A stretch of 64,000 nt of DNA, taken from positions 98,726-162,725 of the forward strand of contig JACQXM010000036.1 of NCBI GenBank assembly GCA_016208685.1, given 5' to 3'. The stretch is from Planctomycetota bacterium (GTDB taxonomy: Bacteria > Planctomycetota > Phycisphaerae > UBA1845). Below the pieces are notes generated by a model. The model saw nothing but the letters and a program-made list of their open reading frames with translations, searched no databases and was not told the origin of the DNA. This document shows, piece after piece, positions 55,466 through 64,000 of the stretch; the first letter of the stretch is position 1, and each line of letters starts with the position of its first letter. The translations under genes were made by a program, and so were the position numbers.

Positions 55466-57640
55466 ATGGACCGATCCGACGTCTGCGGGCGTTTTCTGGA
55501 ATCGCTCGTCTTCGATCCCTATCCGTTCCAGGAGGAGGCGCTGCTTGCCTGGTTCGAGTCCGAAGGCGGACTGCTGGTGTCCGCCCCCACGGGCATGGGC
55601 AAGACGCTCATCGCCGAAGCGGCGATTTTCGAGGCCCTGCATACCGGCCGGCGGGTTTACTACACCACGCCGCTCATTGCGCTGACTGACCAGAAATTCC
55701 GCGAGTTCCAGGATCGTGCCGAAGCCTGGGGTTTCCCTCGCGATTCCATCGGCCTGATCACCGGCAACCGCAAAGTCAACGCCGAGGCGCCGGTGCGGGT
55801 GGTGGTGGCGGAGATCCTGCTCAACCACCTGTTGGCAGGCGACGCGGCGATCAGCGACGTCAGCGCCGTGGTGATGGACGAGTTTCACTACTTCAACGAT
55901 CTGGAGCGCGGCGTCGTCTGGGAGCTCTCGCTCGCCTTCCTGCCGCCTTCGGTTCGGCTCATGCTGCTTTCCGCCACCGTGGGCAACGCGGCGGAGTTCA
56001 TCCGCTGGCTGTCCGAGCAGCACCATCGCAAGGTATCGCTGATCGCTTCGCAGGAGCGCCGCGTGCCGCTGGAGTTCATCTGGGTCGGCGACAAGCTGCT
56101 CACCGAGCACCTGCCGGGCATGGTGGCGGATAGCGACGCCGACAGCCGCGTGCCCGCGTTGGTGTTCTGTTTCAACCGCGACGAATGCTGGGAAGTGGCC
56201 GAACGGCTTAAAGGCGTGAACCTCATCCAGGCCCGGACTCGCGCCGAAATCGAACGACAAATCGAGCCGGAGATGTTCCGCGAGGGCATCGGTCCCAAGT
56301 TGCGGCAGATGCTGCTCCGCGGTATCGGCGTGCATCACGCCGGCGTGCTGCCCAAATACAAGGAAGTGGTGGAGAAGCTCTTCCTCCAGAAGCTCATCCC
56401 CTTCGTCATCTGCACGGAAACGCTGGCGGCGGGTATCAACCTGCCGGCGCGATCGGTGGTGCTCAGCACGCTGCTCAAGGGCAAGCCGCGCGATAAGAAG
56501 CCGGTTCCGGCGTCGGCTGCCCATCAGATGTTCGGCCGCGCCGGGCGGCCGCAATTCGACACCAAGGGCTACGTCTACGCTCTGGCCCACGAGGACGACG
56601 TGAAGATCGAGAAATGGCGGCGAAAGTTCGCCCAGATCGACCCCAACTCCAAGGACCCCGGTATTCTGCGCATCCGCAAGGAGCTGGAACGCAAGCGCCC
56701 CACACGTCGTAAGACGGAGCAATACTGGGTCGAGGGTCAGTTCAAGGCGCTGATCGCCGCCGGACCGGCCAGGTTGATGAGCCGCTCCATGATCCCCTAC
56801 CAGGTGCTTACGTACCTGCTGATCCACCGCGGCAGCCTGGCGGCGGCCCGGGAGTTCGTGAACCGGCGATTCACCGCTCCGCCGGGGATCGCCAAGTTCC
56901 AGGCGCAGCTCGACCACATGATCGAGAACCTCGCCAGACTCGGTTACCTCGCGCGCAGCGACGACGGCGACCACGTGACGCTCCATGAGGGCGTGGAGCG
57001 ACTCCTCCAGTTCCGCAGCATTGACCCCCTGTACGGCGTGTTCCTCTCCGGGCAACTCGCGCGGGGCAACTTCGATGAGAAGATGCAGGTACTGGAGTCC
57101 GTCCTTCCCCTGCCGCCCGCGATCGCACGCGCCATCTGCCTCCCGGAGCGCGAGCCGGGCCCCCTGCAAACCACGGTGCTCGAACCGCTCCTGGTGCAGA
57201 TGGGCATTGTGCTGACCCACGCCGACGGCGGAGTGGTGCTGCCCAACGAAGACGAGGGCGAGGATTACTGGGAACAGGACGACGAGCCACGGCGACTGAC
57301 GCTTCCGGAGATGCTCAAGGCACTCTTCGACGCCCGGCTCGCGGCGCCCGAGTCACTCCCCGTCCAGCCTCAGTGGGTGGCGGGCGGTGTGTTCGAGGCC
57401 GGCAATGACTTCTACAAATTCGTCCGTTCGAGGAACCTGGAGAAAAACGAAGGCCTTGTGCTGCGCCACCTGCTACGGCTCATCATTCTGGCCGGGGAGT
57501 TCCTGGCCCAATCCGGTGGTGATCCGGATTACGCGCGGATCGCGGAACTGGCGACCCGTGTGTGTGAGCAAGTCGACCCGCGCTACACGGACCGCTTCCT
57601 CGCCGCGGAGGCGGAGGCCGCCAAGCTGGTTCCGGTGTGA
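55466..57640 (+). CDS. Ski2-like DExH-box helicase
   Basis: The 724-residue superfamily 2 helicase has motif I SAPTGMGKTLIAEA, motif II DEFH (VVMDEFHYF), motif III LLSATVGNA, motif V ETLAAGINLPARSVV and motif VI QMFGRAGRPQFD. After the two RecA-like domains a winged-helix and helical C-terminal region follows, as in Ski2/Mtr4/Hel308-type proteins. These act in RNA turnover or DNA repair; the bacterial branch is not well characterised. The ATG of MDRSDVCGRF is chosen; GTG at 55424 is an alternative. Neither has a strong ribosome site. Confidence 0.88.
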   Translation: MDRSDVCGRFLESLVFDPYPFQEEALLAWFESEGGLLVSAPTGMGKTLIAEAAIFEALHTGRRVYYTTPLIALTDQKFREFQDRAEAWGFPRDSIGLITGNRKVNAEAPVRVVVAEILLNHLLAGDAAISDVSAVVMDEFHYFNDLERGVVWELSLAFLPPSVRLMLLSATVGNAAEFIRWLSEQHHRKVSLIASQERRVPLEFIWVGDKLLTEHLPGMVADSDADSRVPALVFCFNRDECWEVAERLKGVNLIQARTRAEIERQIEPEMFREGIGPKLRQMLLRGIGVHHAGVLPKYKEVVEKLFLQKLIPFVICTETLAAGINLPARSVVLSTLLKGKPRDKKPVPASAAHQMFGRAGRPQFDTKGYVYALAHEDDVKIEKWRRKFAQIDPNSKDPGILRIRKELERKRPTRRKTEQYWVEGQFKALIAAGPARLMSRSMIPYQVLTYLLIHRGSLAAAREFVNRRFTAPPGIAKFQAQLDHMIENLARLGYLARSDDGDHVTLHEGVERLLQFRSIDPLYGVFLSGQLARGNFDEKMQVLESVLPLPPAIARAICLPEREPGPLQTTVLEPLLVQMGIVLTHADGGVVLPNEDEGEDYWEQDDEPRRLTLPEMLKALFDARLAAPESLPVQPQWVAGGVFEAGNDFYKFVRSRNLEKNEGLVLRHLLRLIILAGEFLAQSGGDPDYARIAELATRVCEQVDPRYTDRFLAAEAEAAKLVPV

Positions 57641-57805
57641 TCGGTTGGGGGCGCGCCGCGTCGCTTGGCCCGGCGCACAAGAGGCGAGCGCCGCCCGGTT
57701 CGGAGCCTGCCCTTGCTGCGATCCTGCGGGCGGCCACCGGCGGTGAACCTGCAAAGGCTCCGACCGGGCGCGGAGGAATGGCGTGTGGTTTCCACGGGAG
57801 GCTGC

Positions 57806-57853
57806 GCATGGCGGCGCTTGTCCGCCTGCGGCGGACGCGCTTGGCCATGCCAC
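57806..57853. repeat. Fragment of the 31-32 kb repeat
   Basis: GCATGGCGGCGCTTGTCCGC through CTTGGCCATGCCAC matches the last part of repeat copies A and B (31.5 and 32.2 kb), including the GTCCGCC/GGCGGAC palindrome. It lies between the helicase and the next gene. Confidence 0.8.
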
Positions 57854-57924
57854 TCGTCTGGCGGACATGCCTGGCCAAGCCACCCCTCCGCGGGATGCGA
57901 TTGGTCATGCCCCCGCCGTTGGCG

Positions 57925-58395
57925 CTACCTTCGTCCGCCGCCAGTGGTCGTGTTGTTGTTTGTGGTGTTGTTCGTCGTTGGTGCCGTGGTAGTGCTTCCC
58001 AGCCCGCCGGTGATCGCCTGCGCCAGCCCGCCGAGTAATGTCGATGACCCACCGGCGCGCTGAATGATGAGTTCGCCGAGCGCCTGAATCCCCGCGTTAA
58101 GCGCGTCAAACAGGTCGGTAATCTGTGCCGCCAGAACCTGCGCCCGGCCGGAAGACGGAATCTCGGTTTCCGTGATTTCCACGCCTGCGAAGGCACGGTT
58201 GCCGAACTCGATGGCGCGGGCCACGCCGTCGGAAACCATGTGGCCCGGAGCGCGGGAACGAACCGCTCCGCCGCGAGTGTTCTGCGCCGCCGTCTGCCCG
58301 GTGAAGGCGCTCTGCCCCCACGCCGCCGGCGAGACGGCGCCCAGCGCCAGCAAGCCCATCGCCGTTACCCGTGTTATCGATCCGGACCGTTGCAT
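57925..58395 (-). CDS. Secreted protein with Asn/Thr-rich tail
   Basis: The 156-residue protein has a signal peptide (MQRSGSITRVTAMGLLALGA, cleavage near residue 28). The mature part includes ARAIEFGNRAFAGVEITETE and a helical DLFDALNAGIQALGELIIQ, and the end is a low-complexity tail of Thr and Asn (TTNNTTNNNTTT) suited to glycosylation or a flexible linker. AAGGAG precedes the ATG. It lies just downstream of gyrA on the same strand. Unknown function. Confidence 0.72.
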   Translation of the reverse strand: MQRSGSITRVTAMGLLALGAVSPAAWGQSAFTGQTAAQNTRGGAVRSRAPGHMVSDGVARAIEFGNRAFAGVEITETEIPSSGRAQVLAAQITDLFDALNAGIQALGELIIQRAGGSSTLLGGLAQAITGGLGSTTTAPTTNNTTNNNTTTGGGRR

Positions 58396-58494
58396 TGAGG
58401 CCTCCTTACGTTGCCACCGCCGGCCGCGCCCGACGGCGCGTCGCGTGGCGTCCCTGGGGTTCGACTCTATTATACGCCCCGGGGGCCTGCAAGG

Positions 58495-61122
58495 TCACGC
58501 GTCCTGCGGCCCGGTATCGACCCCGTCTGCCGTTTGGTCGTCCGGCGGGGCGTCGCCCGCCTGCCCGCCCGCGCCGTCCTCGACGGCCTCGGTCGCTCCC
58601 TCCTCTTCGTCGGATTCGGGCGCTATCTTCGCCACTGCGACCAGTTTATCCCCGTCTTCGAGGCGAATGAGGCGCACCCCCTGCGTAGCTCGGCCGATCT
58701 CGCGCACGGCTTTAAGGTCGGTGCGCAACATCATGCCTTTGACCGTGATAAGCATCAGCTCGTCGGTGTCGGTGACCGTCTGGATGGCGACCACCGGGCC
58801 GTTACGTTCCGTGGCCTTGATGTTGATCACGCCCTTACCGCCGCGGCGGGTTTTGCGGTATTCATCGATACTCGTGCGTTTACCGAAGCCATTCTCGCAG
58901 ACGGTGAGCAGAGAGTAGCCCGGGTTGATGGCCACCATGGACACGACGGCGTCGTTGCTGTCGAGGGTCATGCCGCGAACCCCGTGAGCGCTGCGGCCCA
59001 TGGCGCGGACGTCCACTTCATCGAAGCGTATGGCCATGCCCTCGCGCGTTCCGAGAACGATTTCATTGCTGCCCGTGGTGCGCTCGACGTTGATCAGTTC
59101 GTCGTCGGCGTCGAGGGAGATGGCGATGATGCCGCTGGGGCGCGGGCGGCTGAAGGCGGCGATGGGCGTCTTCTTCACCGTGCCCTTGGCGGTGGCGAAG
59201 AAAACGTACGCCTCCTCGAACTCGCGCACCGGCAATACGGCGCGGTGCGTTTCGCCCGGCTGCATCTGGAGCAGGTTGGCGATGGACCGCCCGCGCGCGG
59301 TTCGGTTCATGGCGGGCAGGTCGAAGACGCGCATCCAATACACCCGCCCGCGGTTGGTGAACACCAGCAGGTAGTCGTGCGTGGAGACCGCAAACAGGTG
59401 CTCCAGGAAATCGCCCTCCTTGGCAGTCCCGCCGCGGACGCCCTTGCCCCCCCGGCCCTGCTTGCGGTAGTCGTCCACGTCGGTGCGCTTGATGTATCCT
59501 TCGTGCGAGAGCGTGACGATGACCTGCTCGTCGGGGATCAGTTCTTCGAGTTTGAACTCGCCGACGGCGGCGACGATCTCCGTGCGGCGCTTGCTCGAAT
59601 ACTTGCCCTTCATCTCGTGAAGGTCTTCGCGAATGATGTCCAGCACCCGCTGTTCGTCGCGGAGGATGGCCTCGTAGCCCTCGATCTCCTCCACCAGCCC
59701 CGCGTACTCTCTGGCGAGTTTCTCGATCTCCAGCCCGGTCAGCCGCTGAAGCTGCATGGCCAGAATCGCCCCCGCCTGCACCGCCGTCAGGTGGCAGTCC
59801 GCGGCGACATAGCGATCCACGAATGCGGCGGGGAGCACCTTGCGCAGCGTGGCATGCTCCTTGAGGCGCAGGGGCTTGGCCATCAGCGCCGCCTTCGCGG
59901 CGTTGGGGTCGGCGGCTCGCTTGATAAGCTCGATGATGGCGTCAATGTCCCCCACGGCGAGAATCAGGCCCTCCAGCAGGTGGGCCTTCTGTTTGGCACG
60001 CCGCAGAAGAAACTGCGTCCGGCGGCGGATGACGTTCCGCCGATGGTCGACGTACAGGCCCAAAAGCTGCCTGAGCGTCAGGGTTCGCGGCTGCCGGTCC
60101 ACCAGCGCGATATTCATAATGTGGAAGTTGGATTGCAGCGGCGTATATTCGAACAACTGGTTAATGATGACGTCCTCGGGCGCATCGCGCTTCAACTCCA
60201 CCTCGATGCGCACCTCCTGCTTGCGGTCCGAGGCATCGTTGACCGCGGCCACCTCCTTGATCGCGCCGGATTTGACCGCTTCCGCGATTTTCTCCGTGAT
60301 GGTGCTGCGCAGCACGCCGTAGGGGAGCTCGGTGATGACGATGGTCTTCTTGCCGCGCGACTCCTCGACCTGGCAGCGCCCGCGAATGGTGATGCTCCCC
60401 CGGCCGGTGGAGTAGGCGTCGAGGATCCCCTGGCGCCCGCAGATCTGCCCGCCGGTGGGGAAGTCCGGACCGGGAAGGACGCGCATTAACTCCTCCAGTG
60501 ACACGCTGGGGTTGTCCAGGCAGGCGAGCAGCGCGTCACACACCTCCCCGACATTGTGCGGAGCGAGGTTGGTGGCCATCCCCACCGCAATGCCCGTGGC
60601 ACCGTTGACCAGCAGGTTCGGGAACTTGCCGGGCAGGACCGTGGGCTCCTCGCGGGAGTTGTCGTAGTTGGGAACGAAATCGACGGTCTCGTACTCCAGG
60701 TCCTCCAGCATGGCGGTGGCGGCGGAGGTCATGCGCGCCTCGGTGTACCTCATGGCCGCCGGGGGATCGCCGTCGATAGAGCCGAAGTTGCCCTGACCGT
60801 CGATGAGCGGTTCGCGCATGTTCCACGGCTGCGCCAGCCGTACCAGCGTGGGGTAGATCACGGCGTCGCCGTGGGGATGGTAGTTACCGCTGGTGTCGCC
60901 GCTGATCTTCGAGCACTTCTTGGTCTGCGCCCGCGGGCCGAGGTTCAGGTCGTTCATCGCCACCAGGATGCGCCGCTGCGAGGGCTTGAGCCCGTCGCGG
61001 ACGTCGGGGAGGGCCCGCGCCATGATGACGCTCATGGAGTAGGTCAGGTAGGAGTCCTGCATCTCCTCGATGAGAGGCAGGTTAACGATGCGCTCGGCGT
61101 TCGGTTGAACCGTCTCGGTCAT
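58495..61122 (-). CDS. gyrA: DNA gyrase subunit A
   Basis: GyrA breaks and rejoins DNA in the gyrase heterotetramer that introduces negative supercoils. The 875-residue protein has the conserved start [20 protein letters not shown], the catalytic Tyr126 in [10 protein letters not shown], and the C-terminal beta-pinwheel with the GyrA-box QGRGGKG that distinguishes gyrase from topoisomerase IV. It ends with an acidic tail. At the quinolone-determining positions (Escherichia coli Ser83 and Asp87) it has Ala87 and Pro91, both associated with drug tolerance elsewhere. gyrB is not in the window. Confidence 0.96.
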   Translation of the reverse strand: MTETVQPNAERIVNLPLIEEMQDSYLTYSMSVIMARALPDVRDGLKPSQRRILVAMNDLNLGPRAQTKKCSKISGDTSGNYHPHGDAVIYPTLVRLAQPWNMREPLIDGQGNFGSIDGDPPAAMRYTEARMTSAATAMLEDLEYETVDFVPNYDNSREEPTVLPGKFPNLLVNGATGIAVGMATNLAPHNVGEVCDALLACLDNPSVSLEELMRVLPGPDFPTGGQICGRQGILDAYSTGRGSITIRGRCQVEESRGKKTIVITELPYGVLRSTITEKIAEAVKSGAIKEVAAVNDASDRKQEVRIEVELKRDAPEDVIINQLFEYTPLQSNFHIMNIALVDRQPRTLTLRQLLGLYVDHRRNVIRRRTQFLLRRAKQKAHLLEGLILAVGDIDAIIELIKRAADPNAAKAALMAKPLRLKEHATLRKVLPAAFVDRYVAADCHLTAVQAGAILAMQLQRLTGLEIEKLAREYAGLVEEIEGYEAILRDEQRVLDIIREDLHEMKGKYSSKRRTEIVAAVGEFKLEELIPDEQVIVTLSHEGYIKRTDVDDYRKQGRGGKGVRGGTAKEGDFLEHLFAVSTHDYLLVFTNRGRVYWMRVFDLPAMNRTARGRSIANLLQMQPGETHRAVLPVREFEEAYVFFATAKGTVKKTPIAAFSRPRPSGIIAISLDADDELINVERTTGSNEIVLGTREGMAIRFDEVDVRAMGRSAHGVRGMTLDSNDAVVSMVAINPGYSLLTVCENGFGKRTSIDEYRKTRRGGKGVINIKATERNGPVVAIQTVTDTDELMLITVKGMMLRTDLKAVREIGRATQGVRLIRLEDGDKLVAVAKIAPESDEEEGATEAVEDGAGGQAGDAPPDDQTADGVDTGPQDA

Positions 61123-61713
61123 GGATCATCCCTTCTGGGCCGCGCCACGCAGCGTGGGTGACTGTTCGAGCCTTCATTCTACGCGGCGGTTGCGGCCGAA
61201 CAACGTGCGCCCGTATCCTGGCGGTACGCCGCCAAGCCGCTCCCGCGCGCGGCCCGCCGTGGTTGCAGGTCTGGCTACACCGGGCGCAAACGCGACGCGA
61301 TCTCCCGCGCGCGATGTCGCCCGCGTTCGGCGGTGGGGGGGAAAGACCGTATCGCCGGAGGTTCCGCGCGTACGGCCGGTGTTTCATGCGGCAGTCCGGG
61401 GACGGGCTTGATGGGGGCCGCCGGCGGTGGGGCGGGTCCGCTCCCCGAGGTCGCGCCTGCCGGCCGGGCTGTCCGCCGCAAGTTCGCGGATTCCTGCGGT
61501 TCCGACCCGTCGCCCCCCCGCGCCGGGTTCGACCGACCAGACCCCAGTTTCAACTCCGATAACGCGGCGGGAATGGCTTCGCACTCGACCCAGCCTCACC
61601 AGTTTATCGGACGACGGTCCCCCTGCTTGACGCGACCTTGTGAGCGTTGCCTATGGGACGTTAGTTCGTGCGACAGCGTGATTTACGGAAAGATTATTCG
61701 TAGCGGAATGTGC
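61123..61713. other. Intergenic region upstream of gyrA and the PEP-CTERM gene
   Basis: About 590 bases, GC-rich, between the divergent gyrA and PEP-CTERM genes. No gene, repeat or RNA is supported. The gyrA promoter should lie in its first part, but I could not pick a convincing pair. Confidence 0.35.
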
Positions 61714-61742
61714 TTGACGGCCTATGGGGCCTGCGATATAAA
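61714..61742 (+). promoter_or_regulatory. Sigma70-type promoter of the PEP-CTERM gene
   Basis: TTGACG (61714-61719) and TATAAA (61737-61742) are separated by 17 bases. Transcription would start near 61750, 67 bases before the ATG at 61817. Confidence 0.65.
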
Positions 61743-61816
61743 CATGGCATTGGAGGGGCGAAGCTCGCGTCGATCGCGGGTTCTCCTTCGTAGTTCGTGG
61801 GGATTGCGAGCCGCAC

Positions 61817-62422
61817 ATGGATTGCCGCAGGTTGGGCGTAACTTGGGCCGGCGTAGGCCTTGTCGCTTTGGTTCTGGCGTCAAGTTCTTCGTCCGCGCGT
61901 GCGAACGTCGTTCTGGATTTCGAGGCGCTGGGACACAACAAGGCCGTCTCGCCCTTTTCCACGTATTACTCCGAGGACGGTTTCCAGCTTGAAAGCTCGG
62001 CGTTCGCCTCTTGGGGCAGCAGCACGAAGAACTATGCAGGCTCCACGGCGTTGTTCGCGTTCTTCGATTCGGACGTAACTACGCTCTCGCAGACCAAGGG
62101 CGCCACGTTCGACCTGTTCTCGATCGACCTCAGCGAAGCGTTTTCGTCGGGCGGGTACGTCCCGGTCACGTTCATCGGTACGAAAGTCGACGGCTCTCAG
62201 GTGCAGGATTCCTTCTCGCTCGACGGCGCCTTCGGGTTCCAGACCCACGCCTTCCGCGGCTTTACGGATCTCGTCTCCGTGCAGTGGTCGCAGGAAGAGC
62301 AATATCATCAGTTCGATAACCTCAAGCTCGGCCCGGCGACGGTTCCCATCCCGGGCGCTTGGGCTCTCGGGGTTGTTGGCCTGGCGCTCGCGGGTTTTGC
62401 ACAGCGACGCTTCCGACCGTAA
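61817..62422 (+). CDS. Secreted PEP-CTERM-type sorted protein
   Basis: The 201-residue protein has a signal peptide (about residues 1-29, ending SSSSARA), a beta-rich domain starting NVVLDFEALGHNKAVSPFST, and the C-terminal sorting tail VPIPGAWALGVVGLALAGFA followed by basic QRRFRP. This is a PEP-CTERM-like signal of the VPIPG variant, normally cut by an exosortase. The passenger domain looks like the lectin/jelly-roll passengers common with this tail but has no named family. Probably secreted matrix or envelope protein. Confidence 0.82.
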   Translation: MDCRRLGVTWAGVGLVALVLASSSSSARANVVLDFEALGHNKAVSPFSTYYSEDGFQLESSAFASWGSSTKNYAGSTALFAFFDSDVTTLSQTKGATFDLFSIDLSEAFSSGGYVPVTFIGTKVDGSQVQDSFSLDGAFGFQTHAFRGFTDLVSVQWSQEEQYHQFDNLKLGPATVPIPGAWALGVVGLALAGFAQRRFRP

Positions 62423-62888
62423 GTTGCTTTCCGTCGCACGTTGACCGACTTCCCTCACCGTTCGGCACGCTGCTACTTTGCCCTTTCAGAGGGTGTCCGC
62501 ACAGGATCGTGGCCCGCGGCTACAGCGCACTTTCGTGCCCGTGGGACGCTGCTGGTGTGGTGTCTCGCGATTCCCTAACCTGGGTGGAACGCTCGCGTGG
62601 CGGACGTTCGGCCGTCGTAGGGCCGCGCGGGCTGAAGCCCGCGGCTCGATACGGTTAGATTTCAATGAGGTTTGGCGGACCCCGTCGGGCGACGCCCGCG
62701 AAACCGGAAGCCAACGATCCAGCGCGACGCAGCGCCCCGATCCTCCCTTGGCAGGCTAACCGTAATGCTGACGCCGCGCCGGTCGTGTGGGAGATTCCCC
62801 AGCGTCCTGGTTGCGTTACCATAGGCCAGTCGCGCATCGGTCCGGGTCTGGTTGGTCAGTCCGAAGCATGCGCGGGCGGGGGCACGAT
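62423..62888. other. Intergenic region with a palindromic repeat copy
   Basis: A 466-base gap that contains at 62622-62648 the same palindromic unit found four times inside alaS. No gene or RNA is supported in the remainder. Confidence 0.5.
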
Positions 62889-63779
62889 ATGGGCGTTGCT
62901 ACCGTCGGCGTTATCGGCGTCGGCTACATGGGCGAACCGATGGCCCGCAACCTGATGCGCCGCGGGCTGCGCGTGCTGGTGCATTCGCGAACCGCCGCAA
63001 AGGCCGAACGACTCATCGCCGAGGGCGCCCAGTGGCGCGCCTCGCCGGCGGCGCTCGCCAGTGAGGCCGATGTGGTCGTCTCCGTGGTCTGCGATTCACC
63101 AGACGTCGAGGCCGTCTACCTTGGCCCGGCGGGCGTCTGCTCGACGCTGCGTCCGGGCACGATCTGCATCGATATGTCCACCGTGTCACCGCAAACGGCG
63201 CGAACCGTAGCCGAGGCGGTGGCGGCACGCGGCGGCGCTTTTCTCGACGCTCCTGTTTCGGGGGGCAAGCCGGGGGCGGAGGCGGGGACGCTTACCATCA
63301 TGGTGGGCGGGGCGGAGGCGGACCTGACGCGTGCCCGACCGGTCCTCGAGGCACTGGGGAAGAACATCGTTCACTGCGGCCCCACGGGCAGCGGCCAACT
63401 CACGAAGCTCTGCAATCAGATCCTATGCGGCCTGAACCTGCTGGCGGTAAGCGAGGCGGTCGTGTTCGCGCGCGAGGTGGGCCTGGATCCGGCGGTGATG
63501 CTCCAGGCAGTGTCCACGGGAGCTGCGGGCTCCTGGGCGGTCGACAACCTGGGCCCGCGAATGCTCAAACGTGACTTCGCCCCCATGTTCATGATCGATC
63601 TGCAACACAAGGACTTGCGTATCGCGCTTACCGCCGCGGAGCAGCACAAGGTACCGCTGCCCGGCACGGCGCTGGTGGCGCAGCTTCTGGTAGCGGGCAA
63701 GGCGGCCGGCGAGGGGCGCGAGGGTACGCAGGCGATGGTTAAGACCATCGAACGATTGGCGGGGATGCCCACCGGTTAA
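62889..63779 (+). CDS. 3-hydroxyisobutyrate dehydrogenase-family oxidoreductase
   Basis: The 296-residue enzyme has the N-terminal Rossmann motif GVIGVGYMGEPMA, the substrate motif DAPVSGGKPGAEAGTL, the catalytic Lys block GSGQLTKLCNQI and C-terminal KDLRIALTAAE. Members of this beta-hydroxyacid dehydrogenase family oxidise 3-hydroxyisobutyrate, tartronate semialdehyde, 6-phosphogluconate-like or related acids, mostly with NAD(P). The exact substrate is not decided by the sequence. The ATG at 62889 is chosen because similarity starts there. Confidence 0.9.
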   Translation: MGVATVGVIGVGYMGEPMARNLMRRGLRVLVHSRTAAKAERLIAEGAQWRASPAALASEADVVVSVVCDSPDVEAVYLGPAGVCSTLRPGTICIDMSTVSPQTARTVAEAVAARGGAFLDAPVSGGKPGAEAGTLTIMVGGAEADLTRARPVLEALGKNIVHCGPTGSGQLTKLCNQILCGLNLLAVSEAVVFAREVGLDPAVMLQAVSTGAAGSWAVDNLGPRMLKRDFAPMFMIDLQHKDLRIALTAAEQHKVPLPGTALVAQLLVAGKAAGEGREGTQAMVKTIERLAGMPTG

Positions 63780-63867
63780 CCGCTGGTGTTCGCGGGGGTG
63801 TGAACCCTGGTGTGTGCCCGGCGCGCTGTACCTTAACAGTAGCTCGGCGTGGCGGCGCGAAAAAAAA

Positions 63868-64000
63868 CTACGGCGGCAAAGCTCGCTTGAGGAGAAGCGT
63901 TTCGAGTTCCCGCAGGTAGGCCTGCGGATCGCGTCGGAATCGTTGGCGAAGCGTGCGGGCGTGCCGGCGTTGTTCGAGGGTTGCCCGCGAGGTTCGCCAG
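63868..64000 (-). CDS. C-terminal end of an unidentified protein
   Basis: A minus-strand frame enters from beyond the window and ends at a TAG at 63868-63870. The 43 visible residues (LEQRRHARTLRQRFRRDPQA, then YLRELETLLLKRALPP) are basic and helical with coding character better than the other frames. No family is recognised from so short a piece. Confidence 0.45.
   Translation of the reverse strand, partial: WRTSRATLEQRRHARTLRQRFRRDPQAYLRELETLLLKRALPP

Overview
The window is high-GC bacterial DNA that best fits a planctomycete-type lineage (Planctomycetota, possibly Phycisphaerae-like). The reasons are secreted proteins with IPTL-CTERM-like and PEP-CTERM-like sorting tails, a thrombospondin type-3-like calcium repeat protein, an ECF sigma/anti-sigma/PDZ operon, a Clp-N-only protein, a bacterial topoisomerase VI B subunit, a long LptA/LptC-like protein and abundant palindromic intergenic repeats. 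The assignment is inference from gene content; there is no rRNA gene in the window.

Layout. 0-6 kb: end of prfB, ruvB, a Clp-N protein, and a minus-strand operon DksA-like/lspA/ribD driven by a consensus sigma70 promoter. 6.3-8.5 kb: a three-gene MntA/HepT/FRG cassette with overlapping start and stop codons. 8.5-12.6 kb: an MCC-type carboxyltransferase, a Tat-exported superoxide dismutase and a C-type lectin-like surface protein. 13-16 kb: two conserved genes of unknown function, then a PD-(D/E)XK/DUF5655 nuclease-like gene lying between the two ends of a broken AAA/DUF4143 ATPase gene. 16.6-17.8 kb: a PadR regulator and a GyrI-like protein behind a leaderless-type promoter. 18-24.6 kb: a DNA methyltransferase plus endonuclease pair, a truncated propeller gene, and a 1158-residue protein joining a class III cyclase-like domain, a CHAT-type His/Cys protease domain, a STAND NTPase and six nearly identical TPR-like repeats.

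25-40 kb: sigma/anti-sigma/PDZ operon, a large calcium-repeat surface protein, a repeat-filled intergenic region, topoisomerase VI B, a 1190-residue LptA/LptC-like protein with KdsC upstream, and a LuxR-type HTH protein. 40.6-43.1 kb: a deiodinase-family lipoprotein whose reading frame crosses an in-frame UGA at the selenocysteine position, followed by a hairpin of bacterial SECIS type; beside it are a TIR gene and a SIR2 gene. 43-64 kb: alaS enlarged by in-frame insertions of intergenic repeat modules, clpX, a sensor kinase, a CDF-like transporter, a GT39-like membrane enzyme, a Ski2-like helicase, gyrA, a PEP-CTERM protein and a 3-hydroxyisobutyrate dehydrogenase-like enzyme.

The genes most worth following are the selenocysteine deiodinase homologue (an unannotated gene split by its UGA), the cyclase/CHAT/STAND/TPR fusion, the SIR2-TIR pair, the MntA-HepT-FRG cassette and the repeat invasion of alaS. 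The defence-type genes sit as separate small cassettes among housekeeping genes rather than as one island.
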